A stretch of DNA of 64,000 nucleotides from Comamonas odontotermitis (GCF_014207855.1 NZ_JACHKZ010000009.1:1-64000), one strand, 5' to 3'. Numbered from the stretch's first letter, positions 46,144 through 57,023 are shown. Notes: a model not told the origin generated them from the sequence alone. Program-made: numbers and translations.

Positions 46144-48603
46144 TTAAGAACGTGTGGCACCCCTGCGGTGCAAGCTCAGGGCGCCAATGCCCGCTGCCAC
46201 CAGGCCGAGCAATGCAATCGCCAGCGGCTGCAGACCCGGCACCTGCTCCACAGCGCGGGCAGTCACCGTCTGCACAAAGGCACTGCTTTGCGTGGCTGGG
46301 TAGTTCGCATCGCCGCTGTAGCTCGCCACGATCTGGTGATCGCCAATCAGAACCAATTGCTGCGTGGTAATGGTCGCCACGCCAGCATTCAGCGTGGCCG
46401 AGCCCAGCACGGTCGCGCCATCGGTGATTTCGACCGTCCCCGAAGGAATCGGCGCGGCCTTGGCCTGCAAAGCTGCATTCTTGGTGGCATCGAAGGCCAC
46501 CGTCACGGTGAACGTCACACTCTGCCCCGACAACGAGGGATTCGAACTGGAGCCGATATCGACACCCGAGCCGCCTTGGGCGACTACCATGGTCTGCGTC
46601 ACATCCGCTGCGTCCAGATAATTGGCATCGCCCTTCTGGCTCGCCGTGATGGTGCAAGTACCCACGGTATCAAAGCTGACAGTGTTGCCAGCCCGGCTGC
46701 ATGTGCCGCTGACGGCCAAGGTGAGCGGCTCGGTCGATGGGCCAGCCACAGTCACCAGCTCGTAATTGCCACCGACACGCGGATTGGCAGGTGGCACAGA
46801 GCTGATGGAAATCGTCTGCGGCCCCTTGCCGATCACGACATCCAACACCTGCTGCGCCGCAGCCAGGTAGTTCGCATCACCCGCCTGGTTGGCCTGCACC
46901 GTACAGGTACCTGTCGAGAGCATGCTGATGAGAGAGCCGTTGGTGCCGCCCGCCGAGCACACGCTGGTACTGCCTGATGCCACGCCAAAAGTGACCGGCG
47001 CACTCGATCCCCCGCCACTGGCGGATACCGTGAACGACCCACCCTGGCTGAAAACCGGGCTTGCAGGCGAAGCCGCCATATTGGTGATCGCCTGGCCGGC
47101 CTGGAGCACGCTCAGCATGTACGCCCTCTGCCCGGTAAACCCATTGGCCGAAGTCGCCCCAATCGTGAAATTAAAGGTACCGGCTGCGCCGAGCACACCA
47201 GACAGTGCGCCCGCGGGCGACAAGGCAATACCGGCTGGAAGGGTGCCCGCCGAGACTGCAAAACTGTACGGCCCCACCGCGCCATTGGAACTCGACGCCG
47301 CCAAGCTCTGCGAATAGCTGGTGCCAAACGTGCCCCCAGGCAAAGAGACGGGGGTCACATCAACAGCCACAGTGGTGCAGCTCACCACCACATTCGTCAC
47401 GTTCGCGCTGATCGCCGACCCACTGGCCGGGCTGGCACTGCACAGCTGCCCCGCAGGCGCACCAGAAACATTGATGGCCCAGTTCGCGCCCTGCGGCAGC
47501 AGCGTGGAGAAATTGAAGCTGGAAGCTGCCTGTCCAATCACCAGACTTTGAGTACTGCTCGGATTGGTAGCAGAGAGCTCCAGGCTCACGGGGCCCGTCT
47601 GGCCCGACACCGTTCCACCCACCGAAAACTCGGTCGGCGCGAAACAGATCAGCGCCGCCCCATTGCCCGATTGCACGCCATTGGAGAAAGTCACCGCCGT
47701 CAGTCCAGAAGCAGCAGAGCTTCCACCAGCACCGCCACCACCACCGCCATTCCAGTTCTGCTGGCAGGCCGTGGTTCCTACGCCGGCCCCTCCACCCCCG
47801 GCGCCCACGGTAGCGCCGCCGCCACCGCCGCCGCCATAGCCAGCACCGCTGAACGAGCCCGAAAAATTGAAGGTATCACCGCCATCGCCATTGGCCGGAT
47901 TGCCAGCCGTGGCGGGAAAGGTTCCGCAACCCCCACCACCGGCCCCGCCAGTTCCGACAGCCCCGCCACCGCCCCCAAACGGCCCCGGGCCGCCCGGCAC
48001 ATTGGCTCCTGCGGTGCCCGTGCCACCGCCACCCACTCCACCATCTCCGCCTGCGATGACTACGGTAGTGCTCCACCCCGCGTTTCCACCTCCTCCGCCG
48101 CCGCCAGCGATCGCCACGCGATTGCCGATGGCGTTGCCATTGATGCGCAGGTCCGTACCACCCCCGCCGATGCCATCAACGCCCTGCCCAATGCCCCCTG
48201 GGTTGACCGCTTGCGAACCTTGCCCTCCTACCCATATGGACAATGGCGCACCAGGGGTTACCGCCAGCGTACCCTTGACCCGCCCGCCCAGGCCACCCGC
48301 ACCTCCGGGCGAATTGGGGCTGCCGCCAATGGTTCCCGCCCCGCTTCTGCCAGCCCCGCCCTGCGCGCCACTGAGGTACACGGTCAACGAATGAACGCCC
48401 GGCGGCACGGTGGCGGTCTGCTCCCCCCCGGTGAAAGCAAATGACAGCGGCGTCTCGCCCTGCAGGCAGCTCTGTGCGTAAGCCGTGCTGGCCATCAGCC
48501 ATGCCCCCGCAACCACCAATGCGCCTATCGAACGGCTTCGCCACCCGCCAGAAATCATCCGTATTGGCGGCGCTGGCGTCTTGGGCGAAGGGTCGTTGTT
48601 CAT
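46144..48603 (-). CDS. Gly-rich, Ig-like repeat surface protein with IPTL-type sorting tail
   Basis: The 819-residue product has a signal peptide (about 26-44, ending STAYAQ). A Gly-rich N-terminal domain of about 230 residues follows, with long runs of Gly (for example GYGGGGGGGATVGAGGGG). Next come a putative-Ig segment (GGTFGTSYSQSLAASS) and at least three Ig-like repeats with GDANYL/GDANYP signatures. The C-terminus VPGLQPLAIALLGLVAAG-x-LHRRG is one TM plus basic tail, similar to IPTL-CTERM exosortase-type signals though the motif is degenerate. It is probably exported and surface-attached or released. Role (adhesion or matrix) is unknown. The ATG at 48603 has GAGG five bases upstream. 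Confidence 0.8.
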   Translation of the reverse strand: MNNDPSPKTPAPPIRMISGGWRSRSIGALVVAGAWLMASTAYAQSCLQGETPLSFAFTGGEQTATVPPGVHSLTVYLSGAQGGAGRSGAGTIGGSPNSPGGAGGLGGRVKGTLAVTPGAPLSIWVGGQGSQAVNPGGIGQGVDGIGGGGTDLRINGNAIGNRVAIAGGGGGGGNAGWSTTVVIAGGDGGVGGGGTGTAGANVPGGPGPFGGGGGAVGTGGAGGGGCGTFPATAGNPANGDGGDTFNFSGSFSGAGYGGGGGGGATVGAGGGGAGVGTTACQQNWNGGGGGGAGGSSAASGLTAVTFSNGVQSGNGAALICFAPTEFSVGGTVSGQTGPVSLELSATNPSSTQSLVIGQAASSFNFSTLLPQGANWAINVSGAPAGQLCSASPASGSAISANVTNVVVSCTTVAVDVTPVSLPGGTFGTSYSQSLAASSSNGAVGPYSFAVSAGTLPAGIALSPAGALSGVLGAAGTFNFTIGATSANGFTGQRAYMLSVLQAGQAITNMAASPASPVFSQGGSFTVSASGGGSSAPVTFGVASGSTSVCSAGGTNGSLISMLSTGTCTVQANQAGDANYLAAAQQVLDVVIGKGPQTISISSVPPANPRVGGNYELVTVAGPSTEPLTLAVSGTCSRAGNTVSFDTVGTCTITASQKGDANYLDAADVTQTMVVAQGGSGVDIGSSSNPSLSGQSVTFTVTVAFDATKNAALQAKAAPIPSGTVEITDGATVLGSATLNAGVATITTQQLVLIGDHQIVASYSGDANYPATQSSAFVQTVTARAVEQVPGLQPLAIALLGLVAAGIGALSLHRRGATRS

Positions 48604-48878
48604 GGGGGGCCTCGTGGTAAAACAATTTTCTCTATAAAAGCACAAATAGAAACATATTTTGCGCGCCCATTATTTCCAATTTCCGGCACTTGTAGCAAGA
48701 GAGTGATCGCCTACTGCAAACAGGTATTGCGCCATCACACAAATGTGGTAGGGAGCAGCAGAGCAGCAGCCTCTGGTGCAAAGCCGATGTCACACAACAA
48801 GGACGCCCCGCTCAGGTGGTGAGGCGTGCTGCGGCACCCGGTCAACAAAAACGCAGATGGCGCGGGCTGGCCGCGCTG

Positions 48879-49757
48879 CTAACCCGCCGGGCGACTGGCC
48901 TGCCGCAAGGTCTGCACCAGGAGCTGCTGCAGCCCATCGACCGCTGCATTGCCACGCGATGCACGGCTGCGGTAGGCGGCAACCTCCATGGGAGCCAGGG
49001 GCCCCAGGCCGTGCTCGATGCCCAGCTGCTGCAAATGCGCGGGCGCACTGCACTGGGTGAGCGCAGCAACGGCCAGGCCGCTTTCCACGGCAGCAATCTG
49101 CCCGGCCAGGCTGGAGCTGTTGTAGACCACCTTGTAGCGCCGCCCCTGCTGGGCCAGCGCGTGCATGGCCCCCCTCCGCGCGAGGCTGGCCTCCTCGTAG
49201 ACAGCAATGGGCAGCGGATCGCGTCGCCACAGCTCAAACTGCGGCGAGCCCACCCAGACCATCGGCTCGTGAAACAGCAGAATACCGCGCCGGGCATGGT
49301 CGCGCGACACGAGCGCCAGATCCAGATCGCCCTGCGCCACACGCGGAATCAGCGACGTCGACTGCTCGCAATTGAGCTCGATCTCCACGCTGCTGTGGCG
49401 CAGCGCAAAGCGGCGCAGCACGGGCGTCAGGTATTTTTGCGCATAGTCATCCGGCACCCCCAGGCGCACGCGCCCGGTCAGGGGCTGGTTGTGCAACGCC
49501 TGCTGCGCCTCGGCCTGCAGATCGAGCATGCGGCGCGCATAGCCCAGCAGGGTCTGGCCTTCAGGGGTGAGCTGCAGCCTGCGGCTGCTGCGGTCCAGCA
49601 GGCGATGGCCCATGGCGTCTTCGAGCTTCTTGATCTGCATGCTGACCGCCGATTGCGAGCGGAACACTTCACTGGCCGCACTCGACAGCGTTCCCGTATC
49701 CACTACCGCCACAAAGCATTTGAGCCAATCGAGCTGCATGTCGCGCGGGTTGTCCAT
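48879..49757 (-). CDS. LysR-family transcriptional regulator
   Basis: The 292-residue protein has the N-terminal winged helix (LDWLKCFVAVVDTGTLSSAASEV, then SAVSMQIKKLEDAMGHRLLDRSS) and a C-terminal effector domain. It is transcribed divergently from an EamA-family exporter gene, which it probably controls. A TTCGATTATCGAA palindrome lies in the gap. A start at codon 7 (49739) is also possible. Confidence 0.92.
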   Translation of the reverse strand: MDNPRDMQLDWLKCFVAVVDTGTLSSAASEVFRSQSAVSMQIKKLEDAMGHRLLDRSSRRLQLTPEGQTLLGYARRMLDLQAEAQQALHNQPLTGRVRLGVPDDYAQKYLTPVLRRFALRHSSVEIELNCEQSTSLIPRVAQGDLDLALVSRDHARRGILLFHEPMVWVGSPQFELWRRDPLPIAVYEEASLARRGAMHALAQQGRRYKVVYNSSSLAGQIAAVESGLAVAALTQCSAPAHLQQLGIEHGLGPLAPMEVAAYRSRASRGNAAVDGLQQLLVQTLRQASRPAG

Positions 49758-49769
49758 GGGCCCTCATCT

Positions 49770-49784
49770 ATTCGATTATCGAAA
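49770..49784. promoter_or_regulatory. Candidate LysR-type operator
   Basis: ATTCGATTATCGAAA centres on a TTCGA-TTA-TCGAA palindrome, which fits the T-N11-A rule for LysR regulators. It lies between the LysR gene and the divergent EamA transporter gene, about 15 bases from the LysR start. Confidence 0.5.
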
Positions 49785-49841
49785 TATTGAATGCCAAATT
49801 ATGCGCTTTTCGTTTTTTATGGACAACGACACACTGCGTGC

Positions 49842-50789
49842 ATGCATACCCCATCCAGCGCCGTCATGGCGGCATCCACTCCCTCGCCCCGGCACCATGC
49901 CGTCAACAATGGCGCCCTGCCGTTCCTGCTGGGCTGCATGCTGCTTGGCACGGTCGGCGTGTTTGTGCAAGAGGCGCATGCCGCCCCCATTACCGCTACC
50001 TGGTTTCGCTGCGCATTCGGCCTTTTGGGGTTGACGGCATGGATGGCCTGGCAGCGGCAATGGCCACAATTGCGCCTGTCGCGCAGCACCGCGCCATGGG
50101 TGCTGGCATCGGGGGTACTCATGATCGCTTCCTGGGCCCTCTTCTTTCAGGCGATGACCTACACCTCGGCGGGAATGGCGATTGTGCTCTTCCATGTGCA
50201 GCCGCTATGGCTGCTGCTGTTTGGCGCGCTGTGGCTGGGCGAGAGGGTGGGCAGGCAACGCCTGGCTGCCGTGCTGGCAGCCCTTTTCGGCCTCGCTCTG
50301 GCCACCGGCGTGCTGCAGCACCTGGCGGTATTTGGCACAGAGGATGCCAGCCAGAATGGCTACTGGCTGGGCGTTTCGCTGTGCATGGTGGGTGCGGTGT
50401 GCATGGCCGGTGTCACGCTCTGCGCCAAGAAGGCGCAAACCAGCGCCAGCGCTCTGGCGTGGTGGCAATGCCTTCTTGGTACGCTGACACTGTGGATCTG
50501 GCCCGCGCAGTATGGATGGCCCGCCTGGGGAGGCGCCTGGCTCTGGCTGGCGGGCCTGGGTCTCGTGCACACCGCACTGGCCTATACCCTGATCTATGCC
50601 GGCACACTCCGCCTGCCTACATCGCGCATCGCCATTTTCCAGTTTGTCTATCCGGCCGTGGCCATCGTGATCGACTGGCTCTACTTCCGCCAGACCCTGA
50701 GCACCGCGCAACTGATCGGCATTGCGGTACTCACCATCGCCATCAGCGTGGCGGAGCGCCCCTCCCGCCAGCGCGTGGCCCGCCAATAG
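49842..50789 (+). CDS. DMT-superfamily (EamA) transporter
   Basis: The product of about 315 residues has ten hydrophobic segments in two EamA halves, for example GCMLLGTVGVFVQEAHAAPITATWFRC at the start and GLVHTALAYTLIYAG followed by PTSRIAIFQFVYPAVAI in the second half. These proteins export amino acids or metabolites through the inner membrane; the substrate is unknown. ATGs at 49791, 49842 and 49866 are possible; 49842 leaves a normal N-terminus. The divergent LysR gene is its probable regulator. Confidence 0.87.
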   Translation: MHTPSSAVMAASTPSPRHHAVNNGALPFLLGCMLLGTVGVFVQEAHAAPITATWFRCAFGLLGLTAWMAWQRQWPQLRLSRSTAPWVLASGVLMIASWALFFQAMTYTSAGMAIVLFHVQPLWLLLFGALWLGERVGRQRLAAVLAALFGLALATGVLQHLAVFGTEDASQNGYWLGVSLCMVGAVCMAGVTLCAKKAQTSASALAWWQCLLGTLTLWIWPAQYGWPAWGGAWLWLAGLGLVHTALAYTLIYAGTLRLPTSRIAIFQFVYPAVAIVIDWLYFRQTLSTAQLIGIAVLTIAISVAERPSRQRVARQ

Positions 50790-50822
50790 CATCGGCAACC
50801 TGCAAGTACATCGGCACTATGC

Positions 50823-51914
50823 TCATTCGGTGTGAGCGGGCGCATTGGCTGCAGCTGGAGATGCAGCCTTCGACCTACTGCCAAGGCGCCTGCGCACACC
50901 CAGCCACAGCGGCACGCCAACCACCGCCAGCACCACGAGCCAGGGAATGAGCCCCGCAGCCGTAACGACCAGGTTTTGCGCACTGAAGGCCAGGGTATCC
51001 CAGCTGCGCTGCCAGGTCTGCCGCCAGGGGCTGTAGGTACCGCTGACGATGACCCGCTGGGGTTGGAACTGCATCTGCACCAGTTGCTTGGCCGTTTCAC
51101 GCTCCAGCAGGGCACGCTGGGTGGCTGCTGCATCGATTTCTGCCTGTACCTGCGACATGGTGTCGCGGATTTCGATCAGGTCCTGCAAGGTGCGTTTCAC
51201 GTTTTTCTCGCGCAGCAGTTCGCGCAGGCTGTCGCGGTACTCGCTGCGGTTCTTGATCTGCGCCTCTACGTCAATCACCTGGCTGGTCTTGTCTTCGGTA
51301 GAAGTCTGGTGGTTGAGGATTTTCGCGTTGCCGCCCAGGGTGGCCGTCAGCATGGCGAAGTCGCGCGGGTTGATGCGCATGGTCAGATACGCACTGGCGG
51401 CCGATTGCGCGGTTTCCCGCTGCAGCGCAGAGCCCTCCACATAGCAGTCAAGCCGCTCGCAGGTGGATTTGACTGTCTCCCACAGGCCAGCCAGCTCGGC
51501 GGCCGGGCTTTCGATCTGCATGCGGTGGCTGACGGCCAGAAAGCGCTGGCTGGGCGCGGTGCTGACAGAGGCTGCAGTATCCATGCCTGCGCCTGCAGCC
51601 ACGGGGGCCATGGGAGCTGGTGCAGGCATGGGCGCAGACATCAGCTTGGCAGCAACAGCCTTCGCGGGCGAGGCCTCCTCCAGCATGGTACGCGGACGAG
51701 CACGCCTCTCCAGCGCCACGCCATCGGCCTGGCCCGCGCCTGATGTGAATGCCGCAGCGTCCGCCCCCTCACTCTTCGCCTCCGAGACAGCGGTGGAGGC
51801 ATCCGGTGAACAGGCCACCAGGGTGGATGCAGCCAGCGCCAGAGCCAGCAGGCGGACAGATTGAGGAAGCACAGACAGGCTTGGCCGATCTGAATGCAAT
51901 GGGTGGTGGGACAT
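50823..51914 (-). CDS. DUF4349 domain lipoprotein
   Basis: The 363-residue product starts MSHHPLHSDRPSLS and has a late lipobox LVAC (Cys about 35) after an extended n-region. A low-complexity Ala/Pro segment follows, then the DUF4349 core: MRINPRDFAMLTATLGGNAKILNHQTSTEDKTSQVIDVEAQIKNR, with a coiled coil (about 220-275). A C-terminal TM (GLIPWLVVLAVVGVPLWLGVRRRLG) ends it. The family is of unknown function and often linked to envelope or anti-sigma roles; I cannot go further. It is convergent with the EamA gene. Confidence 0.85.
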   Translation of the reverse strand: MSHHPLHSDRPSLSVLPQSVRLLALALAASTLVACSPDASTAVSEAKSEGADAAAFTSGAGQADGVALERRARPRTMLEEASPAKAVAAKLMSAPMPAPAPMAPVAAGAGMDTAASVSTAPSQRFLAVSHRMQIESPAAELAGLWETVKSTCERLDCYVEGSALQRETAQSAASAYLTMRINPRDFAMLTATLGGNAKILNHQTSTEDKTSQVIDVEAQIKNRSEYRDSLRELLREKNVKRTLQDLIEIRDTMSQVQAEIDAAATQRALLERETAKQLVQMQFQPQRVIVSGTYSPWRQTWQRSWDTLAFSAQNLVVTAAGLIPWLVVLAVVGVPLWLGVRRRLGSRSKAASPAAANAPAHTE

Positions 51915-52175
51915 GGCAGTTTTCTCCGGTGAATATCTGAGACACCGACTGAATCGGAGCCGGAGGCGTTGTGGGGTGAAGCCGTTACACAAGCAAACAA
52001 ATTACCGGCACACAGCGGCAACCCGACTTCGTCCACCTCTGGGCATGCATCGCCCCCAGTGCTGTCACCGCGCCGTCAAATTTCAAACACGTAAGCCATC
52101 GCAAATGGCGATGCCGAAATGCCTTTTATTGCGTAAAATGGCCTTCGCTTTCTAAAACCACGATATCTCCCCACC

Positions 52176-53183
52176 ATGAAAAGCTCCGAGCGCAGTTTTG
52201 CGCGCCGTATTGACCTGACCTCGCTCCAGCTGTTTGTGGCCGTGTGCGAGCTAGGCAGCATCGGCCGTGCGGCGGAGCGCGAGTTCATTGCTGCATCGGC
52301 TGTCAGCAAGCGCCTGTCAGATCTGGAAACCGCGGTCGACACCCAGCTGCTCTACCGCCACAGCCGCGGCGTGACCTTGACGCCTGCGGGCGAGAGCCTG
52401 CTGCACCATGCCCGCAATGTGCTGTTCGGGCTGGAGCGCATGCAGGGCGAGCTGTCGGAATACGCGGATGGCGTGCGCGGCCATGTGCGGGTGCACGCCA
52501 ACATCTCGGCCATCGTGCAGTTCCTGCCCGAGGACCTGGGCAGCTTTGCGCGCGAGCACAGCCAGATCAAGATCGATCTGCAGGAACACCTGAGCGCAGA
52601 CGTCATCCAGGCCGTGCACGAAGGCACGGCAGACCTTGGCATCTGCAACCCCGAGGCCGTGCCGGGCGCCGCCGAGATGGAACTGCAGTCGCGCCCCTAC
52701 CGGTCTGACCACCTGATGCTGGTAGTGCCACTCTCGCACGCGCTGGCCAAACGCGACGCGATCAGCTTTGAAGAAGCGCTGGAATGGGACATTGTCGGCC
52801 TGCAATCGGGCAGCAGCATCAGCCAGGCCATGCGCTCGGCATCTGCCCAACTGCGCCGCCCGCTGCGCCAGCGCATCCAGGTAACAAGCCTGGACGCCAT
52901 GTGCCGCATGATCGACAACGGCCTGGGCGTCGGACTGGTGCCGGACCGTGCCTTCACCTTGATGCACGGCGTGGGTAACCTGCGCGGCATCCAACTGACC
53001 GACGACTGGGCGCACCGCGAGCTGCGGCTGATGGCGCGCGATTTTGACGCGCTGCCGGTGACCGCCAGGCTGCTGGTCGAACACCTCAGCCCCCGGCCTG
53101 TTGCCGACGCGCCTGCGCCCGGTGATGATGCCGACCCTACAATCCGCGCCCTGCACTCATCCATTGGGCTTGGTGCGATATAA
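52176..53183 (+). CDS. LysR-family regulator upstream of leuC
   Basis: The 335-residue protein has the LysR winged helix (LTSLQLFVAVCELGSIGRAAEREFIAASAVSKRLSDLETAVD) and an effector domain (GHVRVHANISAIVQFLPEDL, VGLVPDRAF). The C-terminal 25 residues are variable. It lies 45 bases upstream of leuC on the same strand, with no terminator between. It may therefore be cotranscribed with, or regulate, leucine synthesis genes; its true targets are not known. Confidence 0.9.
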   Translation: MKSSERSFARRIDLTSLQLFVAVCELGSIGRAAEREFIAASAVSKRLSDLETAVDTQLLYRHSRGVTLTPAGESLLHHARNVLFGLERMQGELSEYADGVRGHVRVHANISAIVQFLPEDLGSFAREHSQIKIDLQEHLSADVIQAVHEGTADLGICNPEAVPGAAEMELQSRPYRSDHLMLVVPLSHALAKRDAISFEEALEWDIVGLQSGSSISQAMRSASAQLRRPLRQRIQVTSLDAMCRMIDNGLGVGLVPDRAFTLMHGVGNLRGIQLTDDWAHRELRLMARDFDALPVTARLLVEHLSPRPVADAPAPGDDADPTIRALHSSIGLGAI

Positions 53184-53228
53184 GTTCTGAAATCCACCAT
53201 TACAAACACTTGACCGAAAGAGACCACG

Positions 53229-54653
53229 ATGACCGGACGCACCCTCTACGACAAGATTTTTGACGAGCACGCCATCCATACCGAGGAAGATGGAACCACC
53301 ATCCTCTATATCGACCGCCATCTGGTGCACGAAGTGACCAGCCCGCAGGCCTTCGAAGGCCTGCGCATGGCCGGCCGCAAGCTGTGGCGCGTGAGCTCCG
53401 TAGTAGCCACCGCCGACCACAACACGCCCACCACAGGCTGGGAGCGTGGCTATGACGGCATTGAAGACCCGATCAGCAAGGAACAGATCACCACGCTGAA
53501 CGACAACATCGGCGAATTCGGCGCTGCCGCATTCTTCCCCTTCATGGACAAGGGCCAGGGCATCGTCCACGTGATGGGCCCCGAACAAGGCGCCACCCTG
53601 CCCGGCATGACCGTGGTCTGCGGCGACAGCCACACCAGCACGCACGGCGCATTCGGTGCGCTGGCGCACGGTATCGGCACCAGCGAAGTCGAGCACGTGA
53701 TGGCCACGCAGACCCTGCTGGCCAAGAAAGCCAAGAACATGCTGATCAAGGTGGACGGCAAGGTGGCACCGGGCGTCACCGCCAAGGACATCGTGCTTGC
53801 CATCATCGGCAAGATCGGCACCGCTGGCGGCACGGGCTACACGATCGAGTTCGCGGGCTCCGCCATCCGTGACCTGTCCATCGAAGGCCGCATGACGGTG
53901 TGCAACATGGCCATCGAGGGTGGCGCGCGCGCCGGTCTGGTAGCCGTGGACAACAAGACCATTGAGTACATCAAAGGCCGCCCGCTCGCCCCGACTGGTG
54001 TGGAATGGGACCAGGCTGTGGCGTACTGGAAAACCTTGCATTCCGACACCGATGCCAAATTCGACACCGTCGTCACCCTGCGCGCCGAAGACATCGTGCC
54101 GCAGGTCACCTGGGGTACCAGCCCTGAGATGGTGCTGGGCGTGGACGCCATCGTGCCAGACCCTGACAAGGAAAAGGACCCGAACAAGCGCGGCGCCATT
54201 GAGCGCGCACTCACCTATATGAATCTGGAGCCCGGCAAGCCGATCAACGACATCTTTATCGACAAGGTGTTCATCGGCAGCTGCACCAACAGCCGCATCG
54301 AAGACATGCGCGAAGCGGCGGCAGTGGTCAAGAAACTGGGCCAGAAAGTGGCCAAGAACGTGAAGCTGGCCATGGTGGTGCCCGGCTCTGGCCTGGTGAA
54401 GGCGCAGGCCGAGGCCGAAGGCCTGGACAAAATCTTTACCGCCGCAGGCTTTGAGTGGCGCGAGCCCGGCTGCAGCATGTGCCTGGCCATGAACGCCGAC
54501 CGCCTGGAGCCCGGCGAGCGCTGCGCATCTACCAGCAACCGCAACTTCGAAGGCCGCCAGGGCGCCGGTGGCCGTACCCACCTCGTCAGCCCCGCCATGG
54601 CCGCTGCCGCTGCCGTGCACGGGCACTTTGTGGATATCCGCCGTTTTGCCTGA
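53229..54653 (+). CDS. leuC: 3-isopropylmalate dehydratase large subunit
   Basis: LeuC with LeuD isomerises 2- to 3-isopropylmalate in leucine synthesis. The 474-residue aconitase-type product has the [4Fe-4S] cysteines in [12 protein letters not shown] (about 352) and [11 protein letters not shown] (about 414 and 417), plus [24 protein letters not shown]. Length and ends are normal. It starts the leuC-entericidin-leuD-leuB group. Confidence 0.97.
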   Translation: MTGRTLYDKIFDEHAIHTEEDGTTILYIDRHLVHEVTSPQAFEGLRMAGRKLWRVSSVVATADHNTPTTGWERGYDGIEDPISKEQITTLNDNIGEFGAAAFFPFMDKGQGIVHVMGPEQGATLPGMTVVCGDSHTSTHGAFGALAHGIGTSEVEHVMATQTLLAKKAKNMLIKVDGKVAPGVTAKDIVLAIIGKIGTAGGTGYTIEFAGSAIRDLSIEGRMTVCNMAIEGGARAGLVAVDNKTIEYIKGRPLAPTGVEWDQAVAYWKTLHSDTDAKFDTVVTLRAEDIVPQVTWGTSPEMVLGVDAIVPDPDKEKDPNKRGAIERALTYMNLEPGKPINDIFIDKVFIGSCTNSRIEDMREAAAVVKKLGQKVAKNVKLAMVVPGSGLVKAQAEAEGLDKIFTAAGFEWREPGCSMCLAMNADRLEPGERCASTSNRNFEGRQGAGGRTHLVSPAMAAAAAVHGHFVDIRRFA

Positions 54654-54682
54654 TCCCAGAAACACGCCAAGGAGCTATTGCG

Positions 54683-54808
54683 ATGAAAACCCGTTTTGCA
54701 TTCATCACCATCGCGCTTGCCGCGCTGCTATCGGGCTGCAACACCGTCCACGGCATCGGCCAGGATGTGCAGGGCGCGGGCAACGCGATCTCGCGCGCAG
54801 CACGCTAA
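54683..54808 (+). CDS. Entericidin A/B-family small lipoprotein
   Basis: The 41-residue product MKTRFAFITIALAALLSGC... has a lipobox LLSGC (Cys19). The mature peptide NTVHGIGQDVQGAGNAISRAAR is of entericidin type. Entericidins are small cell-envelope lipoproteins linked to stress or toxin-antidote behaviour in enterobacteria. It lies 29 bases after leuC with AAGGAG upstream. Sitting between leuC and leuD is likely conserved in related genera, but the reason is unknown. Confidence 0.85.
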   Translation: MKTRFAFITIALAALLSGCNTVHGIGQDVQGAGNAISRAAR

Positions 54809-54821
54809 CACTATCAAATAT

Positions 54822-54858
54822 ATAGCTATCAGCGCTTGATAAATGAGCGCTGGCAGTC
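54822..54858. repeat. Dispersed intergenic inverted repeat, leuD upstream copy
   Basis: ATAGCTATCAGCGCTT and the downstream ATGAGCGCTGGCAG form an imperfect hairpin (AGCGCTT.../...GAGCGCT). It matches the elements at 34521 and 46076. It ends 14 bases before the leuD start. Confidence 0.6.
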
Positions 54859-54872
54859 CCAAAGGCTTGAAC

Positions 54873-55535
54873 ATGCAACAATTCACCATCCACAAAGGCC
54901 TCGTGGCGCCCATGGACCGCGAGAACGTCGACACCGACGCCATCATCCCCAAGCAGTTCCTCAAGTCCATCAAGAAGACCGGCTTTGGCGTGAACGCGTT
55001 TGACGAGTGGCGCTACCTGGACCAGCCCGGCCAGCCCGGTGTGCCCGAAAGCGCCCGCAAGCCCAACCCCGATTTCGTGCTGAACCAGCCACGCTACAAA
55101 GGCGCCAGCGTGCTGCTCGCGCGCAAGAACTTTGGCTGCGGCTCCAGCCGCGAGCACGCGCCCTGGGCGCTTGATCAGTTCGGCTTTCGCGCCATCCTGG
55201 CCCCCAGCTTTGCCGACATCTTCTTCAACAACTGCTTCAAGAATGGCCTGCTGCCCATCGTGCTGCCCGAGACCACCATCGACCAGCTGTTCCACGAAGT
55301 GCAGGCCTTTCCTGGCTACGAACTGACCATCGACCTGGAGCGCCAGGTGATCGTGCGCCCGCAGGGCGAGGAAATTCCGTTCGACGTGATCGCCTTCCGC
55401 AAGTACTGCCTGCTCAACGGGTTTGACGACATCGGCCTCACCCTGCGACAGAAAGACAAGATCCAGGCCTTTGAAGCCAACCGCCTGGCCACCAAGCCCT
55501 GGCTGGCGCACAGCCTCATGCAGGCAAAAGCCTGA
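54873..55535 (+). CDS. leuD: 3-isopropylmalate dehydratase small subunit
   Basis: LeuD is the swivel subunit of isopropylmalate isomerase. The 220-residue product starts [31 protein letters not shown] and has the signature [14 protein letters not shown] (about 88-101) and the later ELTIDLERQ. The ATG at 54873 has AAAGG seven bases before it. The alternative start at 54843 adds ten non-conserved residues and lies within the repeat. Confidence 0.96.
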   Translation: MQQFTIHKGLVAPMDRENVDTDAIIPKQFLKSIKKTGFGVNAFDEWRYLDQPGQPGVPESARKPNPDFVLNQPRYKGASVLLARKNFGCGSSREHAPWALDQFGFRAILAPSFADIFFNNCFKNGLLPIVLPETTIDQLFHEVQAFPGYELTIDLERQVIVRPQGEEIPFDVIAFRKYCLLNGFDDIGLTLRQKDKIQAFEANRLATKPWLAHSLMQAKA

Positions 55536-55584
55536 GTGCAGGGCCGCGCCCTTTAGTCGATAAAACCCATCCGATGCTTGATCG

Positions 55585-55602
55585 TCAAGCGCAACCAGCT
55601 AT
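55585..55602 (-). repeat. Half copy of dispersed repeat upstream of leuB
   Basis: On the minus strand ATAGCTGGTTGCGCTTGA matches the arm of the element at 54822-54858. It lies 18 bases ahead of the leuB start. Confidence 0.4.
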
Positions 55603-55619
55603 CAAGAAGTGAGTCAATT

Positions 55620-56687
<1,068 letters not shown>

Positions 56688-56720
56688 AACGCCAGCACCA
56701 TCACCGCAGGCGATACGAGC

Positions 56721-56749
56721 AAGGGCAGGGATTCTTCCTTGCCCTTTTT
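56721..56749 (+). terminator. Terminator of the leu genes
   Basis: AAGGGCAGG and CCTTGCCCTT pair with one wobble and are followed by five T. It lies 33 bases past the leuB stop and separates leu genes from asd. Confidence 0.85.
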
Positions 56750-56966
56750 CATTGTTCCGCCAGTTTTGACGCTATTTGTTTGATCAGAACAACGACCTCC
56801 CGGCACAAGAAAGTCTCAAAATCGTCAAAACGACGAAATCATTTTCAAAATAACGACGAAATTATTATTTTCAGTACATATCTCCATGCGCTTCGATGCG
56901 CCAGCACTTGAAATTTATAAAAAAGCGTGCACTGCAACAAATTTTGGCGCTAGAATACCTTCCACT
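56750..56966 (+). other. AT-rich region upstream of the asd leader
   Basis: The stretch contains repeated AACGACGAAAT-like words between 56810 and 56870. A TAGAAT box at 56951-56956 is a fair -10 for asd. No gene is supported. Confidence 0.4.
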
Positions 56967-57023
56967 ATGTTTGCGCACCGCCCTGTTTCTTGGCTGAACA
57001 CCATCACCGCTATTGAAGCGGGT

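Noticed and set aside
47548-48444. Plus-strand frame opposite the Gly-rich domain
   Set aside because: Its Ser/Pro/Thr-rich product is the complement of Gly codons in the surface-protein gene and has no independent support.
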